From: Isoperla grammatica
Taxonomy: Eukaryota > Arthropoda > Insecta > Plecoptera > Perlodidae
NCBI GenBank assembly: GCA_945910005.1
Contig: OX246739.1
Coordinates: 35,474,608 to 35,538,607 of the forward strand
Direction of reading: 5' to 3'
DNA length: 64,000 bases
Part shown: positions 49,989 through 62,064 of the stretch, one piece after another
Position numbering within the stretch: the stretch's first letter is position 1
Layout of the letters: each line of letters starts with the position of its first letter
The notes under the pieces: generated by a model
What the model was told of the DNA's origin: nothing
Databases searched by the model: none
Seen by the model: the letters and a program-made list of their open reading frames with translations, nothing else
Translations under genes and position numbers: made by a program

Positions 49989-49999
49989 GTTGCATGTAT
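49989..49999 (+). repeat. SINE target site duplication, right copy
   Basis: GTTGCATGTAT, identical to 49704-49714. Confidence 0.9.
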
Positions 50000-50982
50000 G
50001 AAAACCGACAGCTCATCCCTAAAATGCTGACCAACTTACTAGTCTTCCCATGAACGAGGCTCTGCAACGTCTTAGTTCTGCACAGTCCCGCAATTCGCCA
50101 TCTCTAACGCGTTTTTGATTTTGACATTGTTTTTTTCAGTGCTAGAGGCGAAAAGTAGCTCCACTTAGGGTAAATCGCGAAACAAGACCCAAGAATTGTG
50201 CTTTTGAGATTGTGATAAAACTGCGCGCTCACTTCGTAAACCACAATAACAATATATATGTAAAACAGTCTCGCGTGGGGCGGCCGAACATGCGGAGAAG
50301 CAACTCAAGGGTTTCCATAAGTTTACGTATATAATCTCAATGTCTCGCAAATATTTGCCAATTACTTTCACTTCAACCTATTCAAATTCAACCTTTTTGG
50401 CTACAAAATATGGCCTTGACCTCCGGAAAAAGTAAATTACCATTCCTTGATCTATTTACAATTCGGCATGCAATTATGTAGATGTTCTTATATCTTGAAC
50501 GTTTTCAAAAGCAACTGTCAAATGTATGAGGAAACTGTAACACTTAAATTATACGTTTTAGAATGGATCAAACAAAACAATGTCAGCACGCAAATAGAGA
50601 GAGACTATTCTACGACATCGGAGCGTTTTCTATAACTTATTGACAAACTTCAAATTTATGTTCGGCGAAGTAATTACATACCAACAAAGGTAATACGGTT
50701 ATAATTAACGTTGTGGGAATTATTAATCAAATGGTCTTAACTTTTAATTAAAACAAAATTTATGATTATCATGTAACTAATTGGAAACTTGGAGGTGATG
50801 CTTCTTATATTTTTGATATATTGACAATCTAAGTTTATGATCACAAGCCATTTACTGATAGCGAAGGCTTTTTGGGTAACTTTCAATACACAAAACCTTG
50901 CTTCCATGCTCAAACTGGAAACAAGGCTAATATGACTGCATCAAATACCCCCACCCCTCCCCCTTCCCCCTTCCCTTCGCAG

Positions 50983-50986
<4 letters not shown>

Positions 50987-51074
<88 letters not shown>
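50987..51074 (+). repeat. (TC)n microsatellite, about 44 units
   Basis: Eighty-eight bases of uninterrupted TC, preceded by a C-rich stretch and followed within 60 bp by a 12-base C run. Confidence 0.97.
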
Positions 51075-51077
<3 letters not shown>

Positions 51078-51785
51078 TGTTTCCACTTTGACTCGACCTA
51101 TAATTCACTCCGACTAGGCTAGTTGGAGGTTCCCCCCCCCCCCTCCCCCTCAATATGAGGTGTTTTCGGGGGGGTTGACCTCTCCTTCACTCACGCTACA
51201 CTTGGAAAATTGAAACATAAATAGGTTTGCCATGTTGACAGTTTCCCAACTATGAAAAGTTGTTCATTACTTCCTCCATGCATGAAGCGATGTCCGCCAT
51301 TAGTTTATCATCAAAAATATTGTGTGACATGGTTGGTTTCAGTTAGAATACAAAGTTTATCGTTTTACTCATATCAGCGATAAAATGTCTTGTAGACGTA
51401 CATAGATAATGTAATAATTAGAGGATGTAAAAAATATACCACTTTGTCACAGTAAAACGTAAATGTGAAACATTATTGCGATAAAACGGTCAAGCTACAA
51501 TAAGCTATTGTGTTGTGTAGGTCTTTTGAGAGCAGGAATAATTTTAAATAGGTAGTTTCATCTTGTAGGTTATTCTCAGATGAATTAGTTTTATCAAGTT
51601 TACTTATGATTGTCTGTTTCTCGCCAAGTAGCATTTTAAGTGATGTGTTGTCATTGTTAAAACAATGCAAAATATTACAGTACATTAGTTCAACTTTCCA
51701 ATGATATGTAAGCACATTCAAATTGAACACAATTGTCGTAACAATATTTTAAGCATTTGAATGCTAAAATGATGTCAATTATGCT

Positions 51786-51830
51786 TAATAATAATAATAA
51801 TAATAATATTTATTGTCTTTTCGTAGAAAG
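51786..51830 (-). mobile_element. Possible LINE-type 3' end with (ATT)n tail
   Basis: On the minus strand TTCTACGAAAAGACAATAAA leads into about eight ATT units (51786-51809). CTACGAAAA followed by ATT repeats is also how the SINE at 49715-49988 ends. No coding sequence upstream. Confidence 0.35.
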
Positions 51831-54355
51831 AAGTAATTGTTACTAAAAACATGAATCGACCAATCACATTTAAGCACTAGTTAAATGCAGTTCAAAAATG
51901 TAAACCCCGTGATTCATAAACTCAAATTCAACGCATATAACGGAACAATTGCCAAAGCCCTTCAATTACTTATGTAAGTGCTGTGATTTTGTGTTAATAA
52001 ACACAATATCGATGTTGTTTATAACACGAAATCTGTAAGAAGTTTCTTTTACTAGAAATGTTACACGACGGCATTCATAATAATTTCGCCAAACACATTT
52101 GATCGACTATTGGAGATTACGACAAGATTCCACCTTTTGGAAAAGGTGGTATTGAACGATAGTATGCATGACAGTCAGTTGCTTGTGATAACGTTTATAT
52201 ATATTAATTGTAGCTAGAATGTGTGTAGAGCATGTGTGTGACGACTGAATGTCATTAAGAAGCTTTTGTTCAATCTTATAATACAGTGAACGCAAAACTC
52301 CTCGTATCCGTTACAAATACAGTACTTGAATCAGATAAACATAAGCAACATTATTATTTGTAAGAAACTGTGTATGTTATAGACTGTATTAGTGATGACG
52401 TCAGATTAAATGGCGGACGAGCTATCCGACTCCAAACAACTTTTTGAAACGTAGTTATTATTTTAAGTAATTGTATCATTACACTACTTGACATCAATTT
52501 AATAAACTTCTTTTTCACTGTTTCGTGTTAAGGAAAAAGAAATATCTGAAAAGATAACCCTCGCTACAATGTTTGCAAAAACAAAAATATCTGTCAACTG
52601 TCGACTGTCATGATTGTTTGAAGTCACAAATACGGTTCGTCATTGGTTGACACGGGAATCTTGACGTCACACTAATATACTCTTTGAGGAATTTGGTGAA
52701 CCAAACGGACCAAAACTCCAGTAGCCTGGTATACAGACTGCAGAGTGCAGACAGCCATTTAAGGCCAAGCGGGGGGCAGGATAACGCTGCCGAAATGTGA
52801 ACAATGAGAATGAGCCTACTTGCAAGAACAGGGGTCCCAATATTCTGATAAGCAAGCCAGCAGCTAAGAATTCACCCACTGGTAGTTCTAGTTGAATTGC
52901 TTGCCACAGTTATGAGGGTTGGTTCTTATCATATAGAAGGCAATTTAACAGTGGTGCTCCAAACTATATGACAATAGAAGGCAGATACCGTACAACTCTG
53001 AGAGATCGTGTAACTATAAGAGAATTATGTTTAACACAGTCTTTACTTCATTACGCTTATAAAAAATTCAAATAATCCAATTTAGTGAAATGAGAAACAT
53101 AAACGAGTGGAGAGTTCTGTATTAATTTGGTATTATTTCCCATGAAGGGAACGGATGAAAATAGAATTCTGACGTAGGAACTATAAATAGATGTAAGAAG
53201 AGACTATAGTGGGAATACCTAGGCACAATCGGTATAGGGTTTAAAATTAAGTGAGGAAGGGAAAAAAATAAACGATGGTGAGTTGGAGAAATCTTGAGAG
53301 GACTGGGACACAATCATGATAAATATCGGTGAAAAGGGGAGCAACAACTGAAAATAACAAAATATTACGTACCACCAAAAAAGCACCGAAAGAATCACAA
53401 ATGTACTTATTATGTTGGTATTCATCACTCAGTAATGACGTCAGCGTCAGAGAAGATAAATCCGAGTAAGTATAATGTAATTGTAAAATAATATTGTTTT
53501 GTTGTTATATATATGATGCGACCGTGCACGTTATTCAAAGCGGGGTAACGTATTCATCTGCTCGGCGTATAAGACATGCGAAGACTTGTACCTTGAAGTA
53601 AGTCGACAAAAGCAATAACGATGAAACGATCTGTGCCACCGAACAAACTTTGCACCAGAATCCGATGCTCAACTCTGCTACACAGTTACTAAACTACTAA
53701 AGAAGACAAAGTTTGCTACGCCAGTTATTGCTTGCTTCAAGTAAAATTATGGAAATTGTAACAACTGCATAAAGTTTGACAAGTTACGAAACGATGTGTA
53801 ACTATGTATTTTACGCTTCGCTGGTTTCAGTTGATAAAGAGTACAATGTACAACAATATTGCCACAAGATTACGATTGTCGGCATCGTCATGTTTAATAC
53901 TTCGTACCCACCAAATACAATAAGTAAATGCATTAAGACTTCCGAAATAGATTCATTTCTCGAACACTGAAATTATCTTAATCTCAAATCACCGACATGA
54001 ATCACTACTTTATGCCGTCAATAGGTTCCTTAGAATGTGGCTTAAAGTCAGGAAATTCAACCGGATATTAATGTCACATCAATCTCCAAAACCACTACGT
54101 ATTATGAAGACTCAGAGAGTTTGAGGGTTTATAACAAATCATCTTAAAATATCCTGGCAGACTGCTCACTTTGCACCCGGGTATGTGTTGATGATATTAG
54201 GAATTTGTCACCATTTTCAAAATGCTGCAATATTTATTGTGCGCTAATTTTCTGACAATATGGGTTTGATTGAAAATATTATTACGTGATGACATGAACA
54301 CAAACTCATGAGAGGATTATTGGCAAGTTTAATGAGGAGAAACCTTCCAAATGGT

Positions 54356-54700
54356 TGGATTGATTGATTGATTGATTGATAATTGGGCTTAACGTCTTAT
54401 ATTTTTGCAACTTGGCTAATCAAGACGATGAGTGGGTGATAATGAAGATGAAAAAGGGGGTGTTTGGAGGAAAGGGGCAAGTAGGAGGGCGGGGAGGAAA
54501 CGAGAAGTGGGAGTAAAAGAGAGTGGGGAGGATGTGGACTGCATTTCGTCTGACTTCTCCTCCTCCTCGACCTGTCCGGCTAGGGTGGCCCTACCAGAAG
54601 CATACGCTTTCGCCGGCATAGCTCTCGGTATCAACAAAGCACGCAAACCCGCCCACCACGATAAGGTAGCAGTCTCTGGGCAGGTCAAAATGGTTGGAAA
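54356..54700 (-). mobile_element. Likely retroposon (LINE/SINE) 3' part ending in (TCAA)n
   Basis: Reading the minus strand, a GC-richer body leads to AAGACGTTAAGCCCAATT and then about six TCAA units (54356-54380). GACGTTAA-CCC followed by (TCAA)n is a common 3' end of invertebrate retroposons. Two overlapping frames on opposite strands (54432-54725 and 54416-54784) follow from the GC-rich body and are not considered genes. Confidence 0.45.
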
Positions 54701-55790
54701 ATCTAGATTACGCAATGCGAGATGATTGATACGCAGGAGATACGAGTAAATCGTTATATTAGGTATAGTGAATCGGGACTGCACACAATGGTTATAGCCA
54801 CTTACTAAATATACATTACTAAATACACAAGATAGGTTAAAACAATGACGAGTGAATAGATCATGATGACGTTAAAGAGGGTTAAGAGTGATTGGAAAAT
54901 ATTTCATTAGGAAAGGGCCCTTGAGCCCTCTAGCTCGTTGTGATGGGTGTGAGTGGGGTGAACCCCGAGCTACTGTCAACACCAGAAGCCAAGCGCTCGC
55001 TACGCCAGACGCAAAAAAACAACCACGATATATGAAATCTGTAACACGAAACTGTTATTTAGAGCTAACGTGCAACATAATAACCTAATTGAGTTTGGGT
55101 TTCTACTTCGTTGGGGGTAGGAAACGCTGTCGGAATAGAAAGGGAAATAACTGAAACCACCCCTAGAGCATTTAGCACGTCATGTCGCTGAAGCAAAACT
55201 ACCCGTCAACGTTTGAAAATAGTGAATAAAACATCATGTTTTATTATTTTAAAACAAACCGAAGAAAATTATAGCATTAATTTCTAAATCATATCATTAT
55301 ACAATCATGATATGGTTATAACTAGATTTATGTGAATTCTATTAGGAGAACAAATTCACAATTATTATTTATTTAAAAATAATAATTTCAACGACAATTT
55401 TTTCCATTTAGCAGTTGGATGCACGAGTTTAAATCACGAATTGTCATTTTTGTGATTTTAATAAATAATAAATGATTGCATATAGATAGCGCTATTTATG
55501 GAAAGCGACAGATAATTTATGTATATCCACGTGTATTTCGATATGTGTAGCACATCAGTGTTTTGTTAGGCATAGAGTTGCCCTACAGTTGTCACGCAGA
55601 CATACATAACCTGTGCATGCGCGGGTTATAGGAATTCTCCATACAAGATCGACCCCGCTCATAAATTTGAATAAAATTCCAGCAAGCACGTCGGTAGCAA
55701 TTACGCACAATTTAAATTGAAACCAAATTGAATATGCATGCAATTACTTTACACTCACGGTCAAAAGCTAATCCTGTATTGAAAGAGATG

Positions 55791-55928
55791 GGGATTTCAT
55801 TGAAGCGGTCTGTTGCAACCGGATTATGGAGGACGCGGGATTTCATTGAAGCGGTCTGTTGCAACCGGATTATGGAGGACGCGGAATTTCATTGAAGCGG
55901 TCTGTTGCAACCGGATTATAGAGGACGC
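55791..55928 (+). repeat. Three-copy 46-bp tandem repeat
   Basis: Three near-identical 46-bp units begin at 55791, 55837 and 55883, marked by GCGGTCTGTTGCAACCGG. Only one or two bases differ between units, so the array looks young. It is GC-richer than its surroundings. Confidence 0.95.
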
Positions 55929-57139
55929 GGGAATCACGGGGTAAAAGTTGCGCGGAGAGTAATATTTACATTTTATATACGTATAAATTACTAAATTGTA
56001 AATAATAAGTTCATAATTTGGTTTTAAACTATTGACATTTCATACACTTGTTAACAAGTTACATTTCAAATATGATCACATATATTAAAAACGAAACAAT
56101 AGAACAGTTAAAATGTTATAGAATCAACTGGTTGGACTGTGCACTGTTCCTGGTCAAGATTAAAACTAACGCAATAAGTCTTATTTCGAGTACTGATCAG
56201 CACTCTTTCTGGCTCTATCACGAATCACTTGCTACTAATTTTGACAACGAACAGTGTATGCACAGTCAATTTGATCAAATTATATATAAATATATATATA
56301 TATATATGTGTGAAATCCAGAAATTAAAAAACCCCCGTCAACTACCACGTCAAGAGTGTTCTTGAAAAATATTCATATATATATATATATTCAATTCAGG
56401 TATTTCAATAGGTATTAAGAACTTATTTTGAAATCGACCACATCCCCTCGATTCTCATCTAAGCCACTCCCCCCCCCCCCCAACCCGCTCAAAGCTTACT
56501 TATATGAAATTTAACAATTTAGATAAATAAGTGGATTCGGTCAATATCCTTGTTATATTTGTTAGAATTCAAGAGTAAAATGTAGTAACTTTGAAATACG
56601 CTGTTCAACTAACTTTAATGATTTGTTATTTTTGAACTTTAATCTATCATTAGTTATATAACTATATTGTCACAAGAAAATCGGATGGAGGTGATTGATT
56701 GACGAAATAAGTTCCGTGACTTCCCGTTATTAAAAAGCTCATCTGTGTTTGACATTTAGGAAATACACACGACACATTTTATATCTAAAACAAAATCTGT
56801 GTAAACTAGTCACTCCAAAGAAAACACACGAATGTAGATTCAAGGCTTTTTCATCTGTGTTAAACAAATCTAATTAATTAAAATTCATTTCCCCGACTTC
56901 TTTCGTCCACCATCCCTTTTCCCTTTTGGCGCCACATCAAGGAGATATCTAGTTTAAAGAGTTCAGATTAAAACACACATTTTCCTTAAATTCTACGTTT
57001 GAAAATAAATGAAAGAATCACTGGAGTTGTGATCCACCCCGAGAACGATAGTCTAAAAGAGAAGCCTTGAGTCTTTATTGCGCGCGAACTCATCATTGTG
57101 CAACGGAGAAAATTAATAAGAAACGCGATAAAACGGGGT

Positions 57140-57315
57140 CTACAAGACGAGCCCCGAATGATGGAAATGTTAATTAAATCTCTGTTCGAGGGACGAGGAG
57201 GAGCGGTTTTTAATCACCTTGTAAAGTGTAACGAGTGATTTCCATACGGGCTGCAGCCGTAACCAACAGCGGCTCAGCCTACCCTGCCTGCACAGGGCTG
57301 ATTAAAATGGATGAG
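57140..57315. other. GC-richer low-repeat island with TAATTA cores
   Basis: Contains TTAATTAAAT, TTTTTAATCACC, GCTGCAGCC and GGGCTGATTAAAAT. The mix of homeodomain-type cores and GC blocks without an open frame suits a developmental enhancer. This is a sequence impression only. Confidence 0.33.
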
Positions 57316-60183
57316 ACCGACGATGGCTGGTCACAGTTTCTACTAGCCAGTATTATTGGGGATGGAAACTAATTTTATCTGGGACACTGAAAGAACTCTC
57401 TCTTGACTTATTCATAAACGAGGAGATGAAACCGGATCAGCGGGTGATCATGTTTTATTGTGTTAACAGACCACTTAGGATCAGATAGTCTACACACGCT
57501 GCCTGGCCAATCAACAAATAACTATACGGAATGATTCTATAGCAAAGGATCGAGATTTATTCGATTAAGTTAAAAGTAGGTGCTCATGGTTCACAACGGT
57601 ATCTCGTAAATATTTATGTACGTGTGTGAAACTTTATCCAAGATATGCATCGTACAGTAAAAAAAACAGTAGGCCTACATTTTTTTCTAATAGCCCTCAC
57701 ATCATCAGCACTGGGACTAAAATACCTCGAACGAAGACATGTGAAAAATTGTTTTTTATATTATTCGCAAAGTTCCCTCTTTCATAATATTAAACATAAA
57801 CTGCAAATTTGTGCATAGTAAAACGTATTTCAAGGAGAAGAAAATTAAATGCGTGAACCAAACATTGCAAATCTCTGCTTGATCATGTGACGTGGTTTTC
57901 AACATTTTCTAATAATGAAAGGAAAACAAACAACGCAATGACTATGCATATTTCAGAAAAACAACTAACACTTTTCCCTTGCATATTAATTACTACAATG
58001 CATTGCAAGAATACTGACATCTTCGAGCATTAATGTTCAAATATTATGTCACGCTGTACGTCCTCTATGTATGATTATCACAGTAAACGTCTCGCTTAAA
58101 AAAGACAAAACGCTCTCTGTTAAAACTCACAACAGTCGATGAAGAGTTAACCTATTAAAAGTATTTCAACAAATTTTCTATTGGTTGTATATATATCGAA
58201 CACAATTTACTTCGGCAGCTTCCGAGACTCGGCAAACGAGACTGCCTCGTAATCCTGTTTCTGCCCCCCCCCCCCCCTCCCCCACCCCCACCAGTAGACA
58301 TTTGCAATGCCCCCACGTTCTCTGGCTCGCAGCTAGAAGCGAGGCCGGGGTCTTCAGTGCTAGTTAGGTGGCGCTCTACGGTCAGTTCGAAATATATACG
58401 AAAACCTTTTTATGCTGAGGATTACTATGGATTTACGGCTGCGCTTATGATGAAGAAGAAGTGTGTTTTATTGATTTGATATTTTAGCCCCGAACTTCCG
58501 GGAAGTGACTAAGTAACTCTGCCTTTTGTACTAGATGACTACAACATCCACCTCATATGATCGGGTTTAATAACAATCAAACCGAAGTTAAATTATTACT
58601 GAAGGGATTCACCCGTTTCACCCTATTCTTATTTCAATTCAAAGACTAACAACAAAATATATATTATATATAACACAAAAATTGATATTAAAAACAAACC
58701 TTCCGGGCTCAGGGTAGACTTTGGACCAGGGTGACTACCAGTTGCAAAAGACGATGAATAAGGTAACACCCTTTTCGTTTCACTTCTATAACGCTTTCTC
58801 ATGCTGGGCCCTTTATTTTAATCAACCACCACGTCATATTTAGGCCTACGCATGAACTTAAAAACCAAATAATCAATCGATTAAATAAAACAATATTTTC
58901 CGAATAAATCAAATGTAGTTCCAACAGCAAAGAATGTTGCCCATGGAACTGTTGTTTCTTACACTCGATGTCTTGTTACAATGCTATGGTCTAGTCCGCA
59001 AGCGAGTGGTATGAGTCAAATGATTCAGAGGGGGGGGGGGTTGCATGCAGGCGCTCTGTGACGCCATGCGTGTATTCTGTGGTGATACCCCCTCCCTCAT
59101 CCCACCACCCACACAACGAAACTGATTCCACTCATTTCCGATGTCACCCGATTATTTGTATCATTACCTCTTGATTATCCAGGTGAGCTATCTAAAAAAA
59201 CGAGGTCAATTTTCGAAGCTCAACGTAATTATTTAAAGCGGTAGGTCATAGTTTAAACGTAAAATGTAATTGCAATATTTTATTTAAAATCACTACACAT
59301 TTAAAATAAAAGTATGATTAACTGAAAAGTGTACATCATAATAAATAAGGATCAATTTTAAATACGGTATCATTGTTAAAGTTCAACAAAATGTGTGGAA
59401 AAATGAATAACTTTTTTCGTAAGTCAAATGACAGCAAACAATAATGATCGTATAGTAATAATCGTAATAATAAACTTGACATAAACCCAGTTTTAATCGT
59501 TGTGCATCATTATAATTGAAGATTTAGAGGGCCTGTTCTATAAAATTTTGAAAATGGTATCGACAAAGGAAAACATTCGAAAAATACAGTATAACAGCCA
59601 GAGACAAATTTTGATTTATTACTTTTTGCGAGGTTACTTCCCCAACTAATCTTGCTATGACTTCAGGTCCGTGTCCGAGATAGTAGTACGGTATTTATTC
59701 TCCGTGTCGACATGAAACGGACCAACACAGAAAGGGATGGTAGTAGAGTTCTCTCACTCATATTCAATAACAAGTTGCCATCACTGGTCGTATGAAATAT
59801 TTCGGTTTTACACAGAGCATGTTTCCCACCAACACTGGCGATATCAGTGCCCGGCGGAAGCTATAGGCCACGCTGCAAGTATGTATTGTCCCCCCCCCCC
59901 CATACCCAACAACAGATGAGACCGGTTTACGATGGACGGTAACGGGAGCGTCCAAGTTAAATCACGCAGAGTAGCAGCTGCAGCTTATAGCGTTTACGAT
60001 CGCACATACGTAAACGTGAATGGGAAGCGGAAGCGGAAACGCGAAACATCGAGATGTCCCCACTTTCGTGGACGCGTGTTCGTCTCGCGCATGCGGCAAC
60101 AATCACTTGGCGGCTGTGACGTCATTGAGGACAACCTGGCGAGAGTTTTATCAACGACATAAAGTTGTCCCTAAATCTATGAT

Positions 60184-60253
60184 CTATTTATTTATTTATT
60201 TATTTTATTTATTTGAAATATATCGTTAACAGGGCAAAGCCCCACCAGTAACG
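60184..60253 (-). mobile_element. Likely retroposon 3' end with (TAAA)n tail
   Basis: On the minus strand GTGGGGCTTTGCCCTGTTAA and CGATATATTTCAAATAAAT run into repeated TAAA. This resembles 3' ends of arthropod LINE/SINE elements. The upstream part (higher coordinates, to about 60475) is A-rich and carries no protein signature. Confidence 0.4.
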
Positions 60254-61670
60254 TATAATAATAATAAAAATCAAGTACATGTACAACATACATGTACAAG
60301 AAATATACACAATATCACAAATACACAAATACAAATACATACAAATTTTACCAAAAAATAACAAAAAAACATGACAGTGAACTGCCAAAGTCAACCTTAA
60401 AATTAAAACATAAACACGAACACAAATTTACACACATTCCCGCATTACATTACGCATCTATGCCTACGGAATAGCCCAATCCAAAAGTATCAACTTAATT
60501 TTCTACTTCTCTAATTCCTATACTAGTATTTGAACTTGGTATATTATGGATAATTTTAGACCTTGAGTTAGATACCTGAACATCACAACACAGCAGGCGT
60601 GACTAACAAGGCTTGTGCACTCTACGAAAGTAAACTTTAACATTTATGTTGTGTGAACAAAACATTAAGAATCTGACTGCATTTACGTTGTGTGAAAAAG
60701 CTTAAAAATCTGTTGATAACCCCGGAGTGGGTAACTTACTAGGTAGCTGGGCGGGCATTGGTCGAATCCTGGCTTGGTCAAGGAGACCACGTGACATTAT
60801 TCATCGTCATTTATCAGTATATCACATGTTCATCGTCTCAATTTTAATCGTTTTCAAAATATGAGTCGATAAGTCAAAGTGTTTTCATCAAGAATTTACA
60901 TACAGGGACGTAGATGTAACATGTTTCAACATTTGTCTGGCTATTTCTAAAAAAATATTAATGCTTTTCTAGGCTACTTCAGTTGTGTTTTAAGTTATTA
61001 AAACTGGACTATTTTCCACTTGAGCGCGGCTAAAATGTGCGATGAAAACAATAATACGCAGTCTTGGTGGAGGTGCCGGGTTGGAAACGAACATTGTTTA
61101 TTCAATTATTTGCTGCGCTACTCTGCAATAATTCCGCATATATTAAATAAAACAAATAGAATCCTGTTCACTGCAGCTAACCAACACGACCATTGCAATA
61201 ATTAAACGATTACTTATTTTAAAAACAGATACTGCGGCAATATAGCGGACACTGTGTGGTAGCGGCTGGCTGACCCCTGACATACTTGCACGATGAGAGA
61301 GATCAGGGTCGCAGGATGGGGGAGGAAGGGGGAGGGGGGACTGGGACTAATAACAGCCACCACGTGGGTACGATGAGCGTAATGAGTCTATGTGTGCTCT
61401 TCTAGCAGAGGGCGAATATATTCCATGGAAATATCGTACGATGGTGTTTGATAATTTATATATGGATTTAGGGCTCTTCAATAGCTAAGACCATTCGTGA
61501 TTCCTAGATATTTGTAGATATCTTAGAATAGAATGAACTATGTAATTAGAAATATGTATCATACACCTCTGCCAGATTCGGAATATGAAAATTAATTAAT
61601 AATAGGAAAAACATTGCTTTAATCGTCAAAAGTTAATCAAAAAATCATGCTCATTATAACATTGCCATAG

Positions 61671-62064
61671 ACTACGTATATCAGACACGTTCCAACCGAT
61701 TTAACAGAAACGGTTTGGGCCAAACTGGTTTGGGAAGCGTGATATACACGTCGGGTTAGACCCAAAACGATTTGACTTCCAATCGGTTCACAAGGCGATT
61801 TGGAGTTATGAAACCGTTTGACATTAGCCTGCTATAGTGCTGCTAAACGTCAAAGCGATTCCACGATGCGCGCGCAGTTATTTTGATCACACAAGGCCTT
61901 GCTTCCGATCCCGCGTTTCGTCGTGGTAAGGTTAGGTTAGTCTGTTGATAGTCTTATGTTTGGTAGAAACCAATTCGAGTTTGCTTGATATACGGGAAGA
62001 TATCAAACCGATTCCTTTCAAACTGTTTTGATCAAATCGGTTTGGACTGCCTGATATACGTAGT
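61671..62064. mobile_element. 394-bp inverted-repeat element flanked by CATAG
   Basis: Left end ACTACGTATATCAG, inverse at the right end, with the inverted repeat continuing to an AACCGATTT motif. CATAG borders both sides (61666-61670, 62065-62069). The interior carries about ten variants of AAACCGATTTGG in both orientations. No coding capacity. The superfamily is undetermined; a 5-bp duplication is unusual for common MITEs. Confidence 0.72.

Larger units (their letters stand above)
50000..55790. other. No gene seen outside listed repeats
   Basis: Mostly AT-rich. A small stem CCACCTTTT/AAAAGGTGG lies near 52129. No open frame with a recognisable product outside the GC-rich retroposon body at 54430-54780. 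Confidence 0.5.
55929..61670. other. No gene seen outside listed features
   Basis: Contains (TA)n at 56281-56306 and 56372-56391, three C or G runs and the 57140 island. Short frames near 59737-60229 overlap on both strands and are unrecognised. Confidence 0.5.

Noticed and set aside
54416..54784. Overlapping 122- and 97-codon genes on opposite strands
   Set aside because: Both follow from a GC-rich retroposon body ending in a TCAA tail; no family recognised.
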